DNA from: Pseudomonas sediminis
GTDB lineage: Bacteria; Pseudomonadota; Gammaproteobacteria; Pseudomonadales; Pseudomonadaceae
Assembly: GCF_002741105.1 (NCBI RefSeq)
Contig: NZ_NIQU01000003.1
Coordinates: forward strand, 62,001 to 126,000
Length of the DNA: 64,000 nt
Direction of reading: 5' to 3'
The stretch's first letter is position 1. Every line of letters starts with the position of its first letter. The notes under the pieces are model-generated. The model did not search any database. It had not been told where the DNA came from and saw nothing but the letters and a program-made list of their open reading frames with translations. The position numbers and the translations under genes are program-made. Shown in pieces: positions 45,769-56,066 of the stretch.

Positions 45769-47750
45769 GCAGTCTGCCGGGTATTCCGAGGATCGCTCTG
45801 ACCTGGTTGCTGGTCGCCCAGGTGCTGGTGATCGTGCCGCATCTGGTACATCTGCCGCTGTGGATGATCGCGCTTTGGCTTGGCGCTGCCGGTTGGCGCG
45901 TGCAGATCTTCCGCATGCGTGCGCGCTATCCCAATGGTTGGGCAAAGGGTGGCCTGGTGCTGCTGGTGTTGGCTGGCATCCTGCTTTCGCGTGGCACGCT
46001 GGTGGGGCTGGATGCCGCGTCGGTGCTGCTGATCGCCACCTTCACCCTCAAACTGCTGGAGATGCGCACGCGGCGTGATGCGCTGGTGCTGATCTTCCTC
46101 GGTTTCTTCTGCGTGGTGACCGCCTATCTATTCGAGGACGGAATTCTTGCCGCGCTCTACAGCCTGCTGCCGGTTACGGCGCTGCTGACTGCGCTGGTCG
46201 GCCTGCAGCACAGTGGTTTTGCCGAACGCCCCTGGCCACCCCTGCGTCTGGCGGGTGGCCTGGTCCTGCAAGCGATACCGCTGATGCTGTTGCTGTTCGT
46301 GTTCTTTCCACGCATGGGGCCGTTGTGGTCACTGCCAATGCCCAGCGACAAGGGCGTCACTGGCCTGTCGGACAGCATGGAGCCAGCCGATATCGCTGAG
46401 CTCAGTCGCTCCTCGGCACTGGCCTTTCGCGCCAGCTTCGAGGGTGAGGTGCCGGCGAGAGGGCAGCTGTATTGGCGTGCTCTGACTCTGGAGCGCTTCG
46501 ATGGCAGACGCTGGTCGCAGTCCAGTTACGCTGATGTACCCGTCGCGCCGCAGTGGAGCAAGGCAGGCGAATCGCTCGATTACAGCATCATCATGCAGCC
46601 CAGCGGCAAGCGTTGGCTGTATGTGCTGGATGTCGGCGAGATGGCGCAGGACAGCGGGCGGATGATGAACGACTTCCGTTGGCAGAGGCTGCGTCCGGTA
46701 GATCGGCCCCTGCTGTACCAGGTGCGTTCCTGGCCTGAGGCAGCACGTGAAGCATCGGCAGAGCCACCCGGTTTGCGCCAGGCACTGCAACTGCCCGAGC
46801 AGGGCGACCCGCGCAGTCACGCCTGGGCGGCTGAGCTGAAGGCAAAGTACCCGCAGAGCGACGCGCTGGTGGCCGCAGTGCTGCAGCATTTCAACCGTGA
46901 ACCGTACGTCTACACGCTGCGCCCGCAGCCTCTCGGGCGTGACAGCATCGATGAGTTCCTGTTCGACACCCGGCGTGGTTTCTGTGCGCACTACGCTGGC
47001 GCGATGACCTTCGTGCTGCGTGCGGCGGGCATTCCTGCACGAGTCGTCGCCGGTTATCAGGGCGGTGAGCTCAATCCCAACGGCAACTACATCCAGGTAC
47101 GCCAGTTCGATGCTCATGCCTGGGTCGAGTACTGGCAGCCGGGCCGTGGCTGGCGCAGCATCGATCCAACGTTCCAGGTCGCCCCCGAGCGCATCGAACA
47201 AGGGCTGGAAGAGGCCTTGAGCGCGGAGGATGGCTTTCTCGATGATCAACCCTTCTCGCCGCTGCGCTACCGCGAGCTGGCCTGGCTCAATCAGTTGCGC
47301 ATGAGCTGGGAGAATCTCAATTACGGCTGGCAGCGCTGGGTGCTGGGTTACCAGGGTGAGCAGCAGCTGAAACTGCTGCAGAACTGGTTCGGCAGCCTCG
47401 ATTGGCAGCGTCTGGCGATCGCTCTGGTGGGCACTGGAGCGCTTGTGATTGGCCTGCTGGCGCTGTGGCTGCTCAAACCCTGGCAACAGCGGCCTGATCC
47501 GCAACGCCAGGCGTTTCGCAAGTTCGAGCGGCTGTTGGCGCGCCATGACGTGCGCCGGGAAGCGGGTGAGGGCGCACGCTCCTTCGCGTTGCGCGCGGCG
47601 CGGCAGTTGCCCGAGCAGGCGGAGCAGATCGAGACATTTGCCCGATGCTTCGAGCAGCAGCGCTATGCCGGCGGGCCGGCGTCACGTGATGCTTTGCGGC
47701 AAGCACTGAGTGATTTGCGCAGAGCATTGCCCTGGCGCTTGTCGCGTTAG
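45765..47750 (+). CDS. tgpA: Transglutaminase-like membrane protein TgpA
   Basis: 661 residues: about five or six N-terminal membrane helices (DUF3488), a large periplasmic transglutaminase-like domain and a C-terminal helix with a cytosolic DUF4129-like tail. The catalytic triad is Cys407 (RRGFCAHYAGAM), His (QFDAHAWVEYW) and Asp (SIDPTFQVAPER). In P. aeruginosa the equivalent protein is essential and its transglutaminase domain is periplasmic (known); its substrate is not settled. The ATG overlaps the DUF58 stop. Confidence 0.93.
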   Translation: MSSLPGIPRIALTWLLVAQVLVIVPHLVHLPLWMIALWLGAAGWRVQIFRMRARYPNGWAKGGLVLLVLAGILLSRGTLVGLDAASVLLIATFTLKLLEMRTRRDALVLIFLGFFCVVTAYLFEDGILAALYSLLPVTALLTALVGLQHSGFAERPWPPLRLAGGLVLQAIPLMLLLFVFFPRMGPLWSLPMPSDKGVTGLSDSMEPADIAELSRSSALAFRASFEGEVPARGQLYWRALTLERFDGRRWSQSSYADVPVAPQWSKAGESLDYSIIMQPSGKRWLYVLDVGEMAQDSGRMMNDFRWQRLRPVDRPLLYQVRSWPEAAREASAEPPGLRQALQLPEQGDPRSHAWAAELKAKYPQSDALVAAVLQHFNREPYVYTLRPQPLGRDSIDEFLFDTRRGFCAHYAGAMTFVLRAAGIPARVVAGYQGGELNPNGNYIQVRQFDAHAWVEYWQPGRGWRSIDPTFQVAPERIEQGLEEALSAEDGFLDDQPFSPLRYRELAWLNQLRMSWENLNYGWQRWVLGYQGEQQLKLLQNWFGSLDWQRLAIALVGTGALVIGLLALWLLKPWQQRPDPQRQAFRKFERLLARHDVRREAGEGARSFALRAARQLPEQAEQIETFARCFEQQRYAGGPASRDALRQALSDLRRALPWRLSR

Positions 47751-47822
47751 CGACCATTGGCCACTTGCTTGAGTGGGTGGTCGGGCTGTTAGCTTGATGC
47801 ATCTTCGGTTGGAGGAGCGAGC

Positions 47823-48593
47823 ATGAGCGATTTCGTCGAGCATTGCCTGGGCCGCGTCCTGGCTCTGCAAGTGCGGTTGTATGCCTGCCAGGCACGGCTG
47901 GCCGACTGTACCGATACCGAGGCATTGCACGATTTACGCATTGCCCTGCGGCAATTGCGCAGCCTGTTGCGTCCGTTACGCGGTTTGCCGGCTGTAGATG
48001 TTCTGGAGCAGGGAGCAGCGGTGCTGGGCCGCCTCAGTGGGCCACTGCGTGATCGCGAAGTCCTGGTCGCCGAGTTGGCACGAATGGGCTTGGCCCATCT
48101 GGCGCCTGTCGATGAGGCGCAGCGCGCCGCAGGCTACGCTGCCATTGCCAGTAGTCGCGAGTTGGCGGACCTGATGCTGTTGCTCGACGGCTGGCCGGCG
48201 AATTGGCGTGAGGCCGCCAGGCAAGGCCAGTTGAACGATATAGACAAGCGCATCCGGCGTCGCCTGCGCCGTCAGCAACGACAACTGGCCCGTGCGTTGC
48301 GCGATCCGGCGCATGATCGTCACCGCCTGCGCCTGTTGATCAAGCGCGTGCGTTACGCCGCTGAAACCTACCCCGCACAAAGTCGTTTGAGCAAGGCGGC
48401 GCAGCTCAGGCTCAAGCGTGCGCAAGGCGCGCTAGGCGACTGGCACGATCGGCTGCAGTGGCTGGCACAGGCCGATGCGATGGTGTCCCTGGAACCTTGC
48501 CGGGCCATCTGGCTGCAGGCTCTGCTGACTGCAGAGGGGCGCGCCGATGATGCCTTGCTGGCGCTGTATGGCGACCTGCCGAATGCAGACTAA
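47823..48593 (+). CDS. CHAD domain protein
   Basis: 256 residues, nearly all helical. Conserved histidine/arginine-rich helices of the CHAD domain are seen: LHDLRIALRQLRSLLRPLR at the N-terminus and DRHRLRLLIKRVRYAAETYP in the C-terminal half, which together form a basic pocket known to bind polyphosphate in other CHAD proteins. There is no CYTH partner domain. GGAGGAG precedes the ATG. It stands alone after tgpA. Confidence 0.9.
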   Translation: MSDFVEHCLGRVLALQVRLYACQARLADCTDTEALHDLRIALRQLRSLLRPLRGLPAVDVLEQGAAVLGRLSGPLRDREVLVAELARMGLAHLAPVDEAQRAAGYAAIASSRELADLMLLLDGWPANWREAARQGQLNDIDKRIRRRLRRQQRQLARALRDPAHDRHRLRLLIKRVRYAAETYPAQSRLSKAAQLRLKRAQGALGDWHDRLQWLAQADAMVSLEPCRAIWLQALLTAEGRADDALLALYGDLPNAD

Positions 48594-48699
48594 GGTGTCA
48601 TTCTCGCCGCAAATATGACCGAATAGGCATCCTTGCGGACTATCGTTCAATCGTCAGCATCCCCTAAGATCGTCGCCATCGATGAATGCCGAGGTGCAT

Positions 48700-49497
48700 A
48701 TGATCTTTTCCGAAATGCTTGAGGCGGTGCGCCGCGATCCCGATGCCGTGGTGATCCCGGCTGAATGGGGGCAGGGCCGCGCCAGTTTCGGCGGTCTGGT
48801 AGCGGCTCTGGCGTTCGAGGCCATGCGTGCCAAGGTGCCGCAGGGCCGGCCGGTGCGCTCACTGGCCATCACCTTCGTCGGCCCCGTGGCGCCGGATGTT
48901 CCCGTCAGTTTTCAGGCCGAGGTACTGCGCGAGGGCAAGGCGGTCAGCCAGATGTTCTTGCGCGCGGTTCAGGACGGTCAGGTGGTGACCGTGGTGCAGG
49001 GCAGCTTTGGCGCATCACGTTCTTCGGCGATAGCCGTGGAGGCGCTACCCGCGCCGCAGATCACGCCGGTGGAGCAGTGTCAGGAGTTGCCCTATGTGCG
49101 CAACGTCACGCCGGAATTCACGCGCTTTCTGGCCATGCGCTGGGGCATCGGCGGCATGCCTTTCAGCAACACGCCATCGCGGCAGATGGGCGGCTGGGTG
49201 CGTTTGCGTGGTGAGCGCGAGCCACAGGCGCTCAGCGAGGCGCACTTGCTGGCACTGGTTGATGCCTGGCCGCCTGCGGTGCTGCCCTATCTGAAAAGCC
49301 CGGCGCCGGGCAGCTCGCTGACCTGGACCATCGAGTTCGTCCAGCCGCTACGCACTCTCAGCAGCGAAGACTGGTGCCTGTATCGCGCGGACATCGAACA
49401 CGCCCGCGATGGTTACGGGCACGTAGCGGCGGCGATGTGGACCCCCGCAGGTGAGCTGATCGCCCTGAGCCGGCAGACCGTGACGGTGTTTGGCTGA
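48700..49497 (+). CDS. Acyl-CoA thioesterase, TesB-like double hotdog
   Basis: About 265 residues with two hotdog repeats: the first with WGQGRASFGGLVAALAFEAMRAKV and the second with WPPAVLPYLKSPAPGSSLTWTIEFVQP, ending in the DGYGHVAAAMWTPAGELIALSRQTVTVFG strand typical of TesB/4HBT_3 proteins. The ATG at 48700 is preferred because GAGG lies five bases before it; the ATG at 48682 has no ribosome site. Expected to hydrolyse medium- or long-chain acyl-CoA in the cytosol. Confidence 0.88.
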   Translation: MIFSEMLEAVRRDPDAVVIPAEWGQGRASFGGLVAALAFEAMRAKVPQGRPVRSLAITFVGPVAPDVPVSFQAEVLREGKAVSQMFLRAVQDGQVVTVVQGSFGASRSSAIAVEALPAPQITPVEQCQELPYVRNVTPEFTRFLAMRWGIGGMPFSNTPSRQMGGWVRLRGEREPQALSEAHLLALVDAWPPAVLPYLKSPAPGSSLTWTIEFVQPLRTLSSEDWCLYRADIEHARDGYGHVAAAMWTPAGELIALSRQTVTVFG

Positions 49498-49510
49498 GCT
49501 ATCGCGGGCT

Positions 49511-51085
49511 TCAGTTGGTGGCCCAGACCACACGGTTACGCCCGGCGCTCTTGGCTTTGTAGAGCGCCGTATCAGCTCGCCCCAGTGCTCCTTCCAGCGG
49601 TTCCGCCGGGTGCCGGCTGGCCAGGCCAATGCTCAGCGTCACCCTCAATGGTGCGCCGCTCGAGCCAAGCAGTTGCATGGCCTCGACACTGGCGCACAGG
49701 CGCTCGGCCACCTGCATGGCGTCGATCTGATCTGTCTGCGCCAGTAGTGCGGCGAATTCTTCGCCGCCCAGGCGACCAATTATGTCGACCTCGCGCAACT
49801 CCCTCTTGAGCAGTTCCCCCAGAGCGGTCAACACTTCGTCACCGATCTGGTGGCCGTGGCTGTCGTTGATCTGCTTGAAGTGGTCGATATCGAGCATCAG
49901 CAGGGTGCAGGGCTGGTCGAAACGCTCCGCGGTTTTGAGCAACTCCGTGGCGCGCTGCATGAAGGCGTGGCGATTGCTCAATCCGGTCAGGGCATCGGTG
50001 GTCGCCAGCACCAGCAGCTCCTGTTCCATGCCTTTGCGCAGGCTGATGTCGTAGCTCCATATCAGTTGCGCCGGGCCGCCGCGGTATTCCAGCAAGCGCC
50101 CGGACAGCACACCCCAGTAAGGCTGCTCGCCGGCCAGCAGGCCTTCCCAGTCATCGACACGGTGACGCGCTAGCAATGCTTCGCGAAAGTGCAGGGCTTC
50201 ACGGGCGTTGCAGAACAGGCGGTTGAGCGAAAAGTCGCTAGCCTTGTCCAGGCTCAGTCGCTGCATCAGGCGCTGATTGACGAAGTACACTTGCTTGCCT
50301 GCGCTGTCAGTCAGCACCACGTCGCTGGGGCTGGCATCGAGAATCTGCTTGAGCAGGGCCTGGCCTTCGGCCAGCTCGGTGGTACGTTCGGTTACGCGCT
50401 GCTCCAGATGCTGGTTCAGTTCGATCAGGTTGTGCGACAGCCCGCGGGCCTCGCGGTAGTTGCCGACCAGGCGCAGTACCAGCAGGGACACCCCGATCAG
50501 CAATCCCAGCAGTGCCCAGCCCAGGCCTGTGAAGTAGCCGTAAAGGTGCTGGCGTTCGGCATCCAGCTCGTTGGCCAGGGAGATATTGGTGGCGACCATC
50601 ACCTCATGCATTGGCTTTTGCAGCGCCGGCAGACTCTCGGTGGCCTGTGCGGCGACTTGCCTTGCAGCGACTGCATCACCCCATTGCGCCTTTTCATCCC
50701 ACTGGCGGCTAAGGCTGATGACGTGCTCCAGAGTGCGTTCCGCAGCCGGGCGCGATTCGGGGAGGAAGTCGAACAGGTGCTGGCCTTCCAGCGGCTGAGT
50801 GAGGCTACGCAATACCTGTACGCGTACCACCAGGTCGTCAGGCGCCATCTTGCCTTTGAGTAGGTCCTGTGCAGCCAGCAGCAGGCGATCCATTTCCATG
50901 TGAATCTGGTAAGCCTGCCAGAGTTCGCTGTGCAAGGTCGGCAAGGCAAGCTGCCTGGCTTTCTTCTGCACCAGCCAGAGTGAGCCGGCAACGGTCAGTG
51001 TCATGGCAATTACCAGCACTGCCAAAGCGATGAGTTTGAGTCGGGAGTTTCTGGCTTGGGCCGTGGCCGCTGGTTTATCTGACAT
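49511..51085 (-). CDS. Membrane diguanylate cyclase (periplasmic sensor, PAS, GGDEF)
   Basis: 524 residues. Two membrane helices (about 18-38 and 190-212) enclose a helical periplasmic sensor of some 150 residues. After a short coiled coil (LIELNQHLEQRVTERTTELAEGQALL) comes a PAS domain and the GGDEF domain with active site GGEEF at 440-444. The product-inhibition RxxD site is present (Arg431-Asp434). It should make c-di-GMP and be feedback-inhibited. The start ATG 51085 is five bases after the stop of a periplasmic molybdopterin-fold gene, so the two form an operon and probably one sensing unit. Confidence 0.93.
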   Translation of the reverse strand: MSDKPAATAQARNSRLKLIALAVLVIAMTLTVAGSLWLVQKKARQLALPTLHSELWQAYQIHMEMDRLLLAAQDLLKGKMAPDDLVVRVQVLRSLTQPLEGQHLFDFLPESRPAAERTLEHVISLSRQWDEKAQWGDAVAARQVAAQATESLPALQKPMHEVMVATNISLANELDAERQHLYGYFTGLGWALLGLLIGVSLLVLRLVGNYREARGLSHNLIELNQHLEQRVTERTTELAEGQALLKQILDASPSDVVLTDSAGKQVYFVNQRLMQRLSLDKASDFSLNRLFCNAREALHFREALLARHRVDDWEGLLAGEQPYWGVLSGRLLEYRGGPAQLIWSYDISLRKGMEQELLVLATTDALTGLSNRHAFMQRATELLKTAERFDQPCTLLMLDIDHFKQINDSHGHQIGDEVLTALGELLKRELREVDIIGRLGGEEFAALLAQTDQIDAMQVAERLCASVEAMQLLGSSGAPLRVTLSIGLASRHPAEPLEGALGRADTALYKAKSAGRNRVVWATN

Positions 51086-51090
51086 GGGAT

Positions 51091-51588
51091 TCACTCGACA
51101 TGGATCTCGCTGAGTTGCCAGATGGAGCGGTTGTAGAACATCTGCTGGCGCAGTTCGGGGTGATCGTCGAAGGGGTAGATCAAATAAAGCGGGCCGTAGT
51201 CGCGAATGGACATCAAGCGGCCATCGAGTTGATAGGCCACCAGCGGGTCGTAGCGCTGGATATCCTCGTAGGGAATGAGTACCGAGTAGTGATTGAGCGC
51301 AGTGGTATGCAGCGGGCGACCGTTGCCGGCACCTGGAATGAGCTCGAGCAATTTCCTCAGGCGTACGCCCTGCCATTGCTGTTGCAAGCCTTCCGGGGTG
51401 CTCAAGCGTATCGAAGCCAGCGGCATCTGCTGTAACTGGGTGAGACTGAATACCAGGCGCTGGCCGTCAGCCAGGTACACGGTCAGTGCCGGACGATCCA
51501 GCGGGTAGGGCGCTGGCTCGGCATTAACGTGCAACGGGTAGAGGAGTATCAAAAATAGAGCGACAAAAAAATGTCTATGCGGCGACAT
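51091..51588 (-). CDS. Periplasmic molybdopterin-oxidoreductase-fold protein lacking the Mo-ligating Cys
   Basis: 165 residues with a signal peptide (FFVALFLILLYPLHVNA). The mature part (LTVYLADGQRLVFSLTQLQQMPLASIRL, WQGVRLRKLLELIPGAG, DPLVAYQLDGRLMSIRDYGPLYLIYPF) matches the sulfite-oxidase-type molybdopterin-binding fold. There is no cysteine anywhere in the protein, so the ligand that holds molybdenum in catalytic members is absent. It is likely a cofactor-free binding or sensor protein. It is first in an operon with a membrane diguanylate cyclase, whose periplasmic domain it may regulate (inference). Confidence 0.85.
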   Translation of the reverse strand: MSPHRHFFVALFLILLYPLHVNAEPAPYPLDRPALTVYLADGQRLVFSLTQLQQMPLASIRLSTPEGLQQQWQGVRLRKLLELIPGAGNGRPLHTTALNHYSVLIPYEDIQRYDPLVAYQLDGRLMSIRDYGPLYLIYPFDDHPELRQQMFYNRSIWQLSEIHVE

Positions 51589-51896
51589 ACTGCTGTCTTT
51601 AGCCAATTTATTGTCGACTCTATCGCATTGTGACCAAAATCCTTAAATCGTCTGACGAACGGACATTTGCCTGCTATCGTTTGCGTCATGCGCACCACGA
51701 GGCAGTGCTGAACAGAAAACCCCATGAAGGTCACGAGCTGTCCGCGCACTGGTTAACAGGAGGGGGCTACACGAAGGCGATGTGCGCTACTGCCAGATAT
51801 GGCGGCTTGAGCGCGCGAGCACTAGGCGGCCACGAGCCTGCGACGAATTGGCCTTGCTTGTAGCGTCATGCCTTACAGCGCGTTGCTTGAAGCGGC
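51589..51896. other. Intergenic region without a recognised gene
   Basis: 308 bases between the chemoreceptor stop and the molybdopterin-fold gene. The right half is unremarkable; the left 100 bases are AT-richer and should hold the minus-strand promoter of the diguanylate cyclase operon. A 27-codon frame at 51780-51863 exists but its ribosome site is badly spaced. No RNA gene or repeat is recognised. Confidence 0.6.
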
Positions 51897-53360
51897 TTAC
51901 AAGCGCAATTGGCCAATGGCCTTGTTCAGCTCGCCCGCCAGCTGTGCCAGTTGCTGACTGGTGGCGGCCGATTCGAGGGTCTGGCCGACGGTCTGCTCGG
52001 TCACGTCACGGATGCCCACCACCGAGCGGCTCATTTCTTCGGCGACCTGGCTCTGCTGCGTGGCAGCCACGGCAATCTGCGTGTTGCTGTCGCGCATGAG
52101 GGCCACGGCGGCAGTGATGGCGGCCAGCGATTCCCCGGCCTCCTGTGCCAGTTGTACGCAGTGATTGGCGTTTTCCGAACTTTCGCGCATGAATTCGACG
52201 GCGTCGCGGGTGCCACCCTGGAGATTACCGATCATCTGGGTGATTTCGTCGGTTGAGTCCTGTACGCGCTTGGCCAGGTTACGCACCTCGTCGGCGACCA
52301 CGGCGAAGCCGCGGCCCATTTCACCGGCGCGGGCGGCCTCGATGGCGGCATTGAGAGCGAGCAGGTTGGTTTGCTCGGCGATGCCGTGAATCACGCCGAC
52401 CACGCGACTGATGTGCTGACTGTCTTCGGCCAGGCGCTCGATGCTGCCGGCGCTCTGGCGTACACCTTGCGACAGGGCCGCGATGGATTGTTCGACACGC
52501 TCGACCACCTGCTGGCCTGCACGAGCCAGCTGGTCGGCATTCAGTGACTGATCGCGGGTAGTACCAGCGTGGTCGGCAATATGTTGAACGGTGGCCGACA
52601 TTTCGTTGATTGCGGTAGCGGCCTGATCGGTCTCGCTCTGCTGGCTGAGCATGCCCTGACGCACGGCCCCCATGCGTTCGGCCATATCGCGGGTGCTGCT
52701 GTCCAGCTCGCTGGCCACCTGGTCGACGGTGCCGACCACGCGCTGATAACCGGCTTGCATGGCGTTGAAGGCGGCCGCCATCTGGCCGACCTCGTCACGG
52801 CTGTCCAGCGGCACGCGCAGGGACAGATCCCCGCTGCGTTCGGCTTGCAGCATCACATCCTTGAGGGTGTTGAGGTGACTGAGCAGAAAACGTATCAACA
52901 ACTGCGAGGCAGCCAGCAGCAACAGCATCAATACGGCGACCGCGACGGCATAGGTCAGCGCGTGCTGGGTGAACAGGTCGAGCAGGCTGGGTGCGCGCAC
53001 CATGATCGCCAGATCACGTCCATTGCCGAGGGTGACGCGCTGTACACCGATCACCGGCGAATCACCGAATAGGGCGTCGTGCGCCAGTGCCTGCCAGCCG
53101 CTGGCGTCAGGAGCTCCCTTAGCGCCCGGCAGGCTGCCTTGCACCATCTGGATATCGGCTACGTTGGGCAAGGTGGCCTGCTCTGGCCACTGCTGCAGCA
53201 CGCGCGCTTGGGACACGGCTGCCTGGCGCGCATCGGCGCTGCGCGCCTGCTGCTCGATGTGCAAGGCGAATAGCACCAGGATCAGGCTGATGACGAGGAC
53301 AACGGCGTTGACCGCCCAGAATTTGTACTTAAGGGAAAGATCGCTGATCCAGGCGCTCAT
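51897..53360 (-). CDS. Methyl-accepting chemotaxis protein
   Basis: 487-residue transmembrane receptor. Membrane helices lie near 12-34 and 135-158; the periplasmic sensor between them is short (about 100 residues) and includes [17 protein letters not shown] and [22 protein letters not shown], a family I cannot name. HAMP and the signalling tip ([31 protein letters not shown]) follow. No FliA promoter is evident in the 98 bases between it and the TatD gene. The ligand is unknown. Confidence 0.92.
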   Translation of the reverse strand: MSAWISDLSLKYKFWAVNAVVLVISLILVLFALHIEQQARSADARQAAVSQARVLQQWPEQATLPNVADIQMVQGSLPGAKGAPDASGWQALAHDALFGDSPVIGVQRVTLGNGRDLAIMVRAPSLLDLFTQHALTYAVAVAVLMLLLLAASQLLIRFLLSHLNTLKDVMLQAERSGDLSLRVPLDSRDEVGQMAAAFNAMQAGYQRVVGTVDQVASELDSSTRDMAERMGAVRQGMLSQQSETDQAATAINEMSATVQHIADHAGTTRDQSLNADQLARAGQQVVERVEQSIAALSQGVRQSAGSIERLAEDSQHISRVVGVIHGIAEQTNLLALNAAIEAARAGEMGRGFAVVADEVRNLAKRVQDSTDEITQMIGNLQGGTRDAVEFMRESSENANHCVQLAQEAGESLAAITAAVALMRDSNTQIAVAATQQSQVAEEMSRSVVGIRDVTEQTVGQTLESAATSQQLAQLAGELNKAIGQLRL

Positions 53361-53458
53361 GTTGTTGTTATCCGTCTCGCTGCGTTCTATTGGCCAAGTG
53401 CCAGTAGTATGCCTTGGCTGGCAGCCAGAACCTTGACGTCAATCAATACTCTGGCGCC

Positions 53459-54271
53459 TTAGTCTTCCGCTATGGCTGGCATGCCGAAGAACGCTCGCGC
53501 ACAGGTTGTGGTCTGTGCTGCCAGGGTTTCCTCGCTTTGCCCGCGGTGCAGCGCCACCTCGCGCAGCACCTCGCCGAGAAAGGCGGGCTCGTTACGCCCG
53601 CTCTTGGGCTTGGGTCGCAGGCTGCGCGGCAGCAGGAAGGGCGCATCGGTCTCCAACATCAGGCGCTCGCCGGGGATGTCCTTGAGCAACGGATGCAGAT
53701 GCGTGCCGCGACGTTCATCGCAGACCCAGCCGGTGATGCCGATATGCAGGTCGAGATCGAGATAGGCATAGAGTGCACGGCGTTCGCCGGTAAAGCAGTG
53801 CACCACCGCTGCCGGCAACTGATCACGATAGCCACGCAGGATCTCCACCAGGCGCTGGCTGGCTTCGCGCTCATGCAGAAACACCGGCATTTGCAGCTCG
53901 ACGGCCAGGGCCAACTGCTCTTCCAGGGCTTTTTCCTGCGCCGGACGCGGCGAGAAGTCGCGATCGAAGTCCAGGCCGCATTCACCCACGGCGCGTACTT
54001 GCGGTTGCGCCAGCAGCGCCTTGAGAGTATTGCTGCTGGCGCCGTTCCACGAGCTGGCATCATGCGGGTGAACCCCGGCGGTACTGAACAGACGTTGGCC
54101 ACTGCTATCCAGCTGTCGGCAAAGTGCGAGGCTCGCCTCGCTTTCATTCAGACTGGTGCCGGTCAGCACCAGCTGACACACGCCGGCTGCGTAGGCACGT
54201 TCGAGCAGCGCCTCGGCCTGCACAGCGAGGCTGGGGTGGGTGAGATTGACGGCAATATCGATGAGTTGCAT
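53459..54271 (-). CDS. TatD family metal-dependent hydrolase
   Basis: 270 residues, TIM-barrel nuclease of the TatD family. Conserved elements are [11 protein letters not shown] (where the family HxH is replaced by NLTH), [16 protein letters not shown] with the metal Glu, [16 protein letters not shown] and [10 protein letters not shown] with the final Asp. Members are 3'-5' exonucleases or deoxyribonucleases linked to DNA repair and turnover. The start fits [14 protein letters not shown] as in homologues. Confidence 0.92.
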   Translation of the reverse strand: MQLIDIAVNLTHPSLAVQAEALLERAYAAGVCQLVLTGTSLNESEASLALCRQLDSSGQRLFSTAGVHPHDASSWNGASSNTLKALLAQPQVRAVGECGLDFDRDFSPRPAQEKALEEQLALAVELQMPVFLHEREASQRLVEILRGYRDQLPAAVVHCFTGERRALYAYLDLDLHIGITGWVCDERRGTHLHPLLKDIPGERLMLETDAPFLLPRSLRPKPKSGRNEPAFLGEVLREVALHRGQSEETLAAQTTTCARAFFGMPAIAED

Positions 54272-54545
54272 GGTGCCACCTGTTGAACGCGAAGGGGCAG
54301 AATAGCAGATGGTGTCCGTTCGTCAGGAAGTCGATTTAAAACAATAAGTTGGTCGCTGTTTTTAAGGTTGATGCAAGGTTGTGGGGTGGCGCTGCAGCGT
54401 CTGGCTGTGCCAATCTCCGCGCCCCGCCAGCCTTGGGAGCCTGTTTGGCGGGTTTACGGCTGGTGGCGGTCTGTCGCGCAGGGGCGTGCAGCCGGTTGCC
54501 AGCCGGATCAGGCTTCGGCGGCCAACCGCCTTCTCTGGAGAGTCG

Positions 54546-55961
54546 ATGTCGCGATTGCTGCTGATCCTGTGCCTGTTGGCCGCGCTGCCGTTGTCGGTCA
54601 GTGCGCGCATGGCCGGCCCGCCGGAGGTTGGCAGTCAGGCCCGCAGTGCACGCGATCTGCCGGCGATTCGCAGCAGCGGTGAGCTGCGCGTGCTGGTCAA
54701 CCAGAGCCGCAACAGCTCGGGCTCGGTCAAGGGCCAGAGCATCGGCGTGGAGTACCACCGCCTGCGTGCGTTCGAGCAGTACCTCAATCGCAATTCCCGT
54801 GATGGCCGCAGCCTCAGGCTGAAGATCATCCCCAAGGCCAAGGATCAGTTACTCGGCGCCCTGCAGCGCGGCGAGGGCGATCTGGTCGCGCCCGGCGAAT
54901 TGCTCAATGTGCGCACCGGGCATGATGTCAGTGCCAGCACGGCGATTCGCCGTGAGGTGCCTCTGGTGCTGGTCTCCAAGCAGGGCAATCGGCATTACCG
55001 CAGCCTTGAACAATTGGCCGGGCGTAGCCTCTCGTTACCGGCGGGTAGCGCTGTGGGCGAAGCGCTGAGGTTGATCAACCAGCAACTGGCTGATCGCAAA
55101 CTGCCGCCCATTGTGGTCGAGTGGGTCGACCCCAGCCTGGCCGTCGAAGATGTACTGGAAATGGTCCAGGCCGGTATCTTCGAACGTACGGCGGTAGAGC
55201 TGCCGATAGCCGAGCGCTGGGCCAAGGTGATGCCCAAGTTGCGCGTCGACAAGCATTTGATCCTGGCGCGTGATGGCGACATGAAATGGTTCGTGCGCCC
55301 CGATGCGCCGATGCTGCGTGCCAGCATCGACCGTTTCTTCAGCAGCTATCAGAGCCCGGCCGACCAGGATGCGGCGTTTCAACGTGTCTATCGCCGCTTG
55401 TACAGAGTGCATTCGCCACTAGGGCGCACTGAACGACAGCGCCTGGAGAAAGTGCGCCCGGTACTGCAGCAGCATGCCGAGCAGCATGGTTTCGATTGGC
55501 TGATGCTGGCTGCGCTGGCATTCAAGGAGTCGACGTTGAACCCTTCGGCGCGCGGTGCCAGTGGCGCAACCGGCCTGATGCAGATCACCCCAGCGGCTGC
55601 GCGTAGCGTGGGGGTGAGCAATATCCAGAACCTCGACGGTAACGTCCAGGCCAGCAGCAAGTACCTGGCGATGATCCGTCGCAACTTCTTCAATAGCCCG
55701 CAGCTCAATGAGCGCGAGCGCATGGCGTTCGTCCTGGCGGGCTACAACCTGGGGCCGCAACGGGTGCAGAGCCTGCGTGCCGAGGCGCGCAGACGAGGCC
55801 TCAACCCCAATCAGTGGTTCTTCCAGGTCGAGCGTGTGGCCATGGAAGAGATGGGCATGGGCGTGGTGAGTTATGTGAATGCGGTGAATAAGTACTACCT
55901 TGCTTATGACCGTGAGCGCTATTTGCTCGAGCCGCAGTTACGGCGTCTGACGGCCAACTAA
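54546..55961 (+). CDS. MltF-like lytic transglycosylase with substrate-binding domain
   Basis: 471 residues. Signal peptide LLLILCLLAALPLSVSA. Residues about 40-285 form a periplasmic solute-binding domain of family 3 (IRSSGELRVLVNQSRNSSG, DLVAPGELLNVRTGHDVS), and about 300-470 form an SLT domain with catalytic Glu in LAALAFKESTLNPSARGASGATGLMQIT. MltF cleaves peptidoglycan and its sensor domain regulates this. A second mltF elsewhere is likely in such genomes, so this may be a paralogue. GGAGAG precedes the ATG at 54546. Confidence 0.92.
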   Translation: MSRLLLILCLLAALPLSVSARMAGPPEVGSQARSARDLPAIRSSGELRVLVNQSRNSSGSVKGQSIGVEYHRLRAFEQYLNRNSRDGRSLRLKIIPKAKDQLLGALQRGEGDLVAPGELLNVRTGHDVSASTAIRREVPLVLVSKQGNRHYRSLEQLAGRSLSLPAGSAVGEALRLINQQLADRKLPPIVVEWVDPSLAVEDVLEMVQAGIFERTAVELPIAERWAKVMPKLRVDKHLILARDGDMKWFVRPDAPMLRASIDRFFSSYQSPADQDAAFQRVYRRLYRVHSPLGRTERQRLEKVRPVLQQHAEQHGFDWLMLAALAFKESTLNPSARGASGATGLMQITPAAARSVGVSNIQNLDGNVQASSKYLAMIRRNFFNSPQLNERERMAFVLAGYNLGPQRVQSLRAEARRRGLNPNQWFFQVERVAMEEMGMGVVSYVNAVNKYYLAYDRERYLLEPQLRRLTAN

Positions 55962-56066
55962 ATATCAAATTAATCGATTTATATAAGCGGTATTTTGCTG
56001 TTTTATGATCAAATAAATTGGATATTCTATGCGCCATCTACCCCACACAACGAAGGATGCCTTGCA

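Noticed and set aside
51630..51863. 77-codon frame in the gap between the chemoreceptor and the diguanylate cyclase operon
   Set aside because: No start context, no conserved feature, and an in-frame alternative of only 27 codons with a badly spaced ribosome site.
53459..54271. TatD-family gene as a degraded copy because the family HxH motif reads NLTH
   Set aside because: The gene is full length with the other metal and catalytic motifs intact, and the NLTHPS variant is common in pseudomonad homologues as far as I recall.
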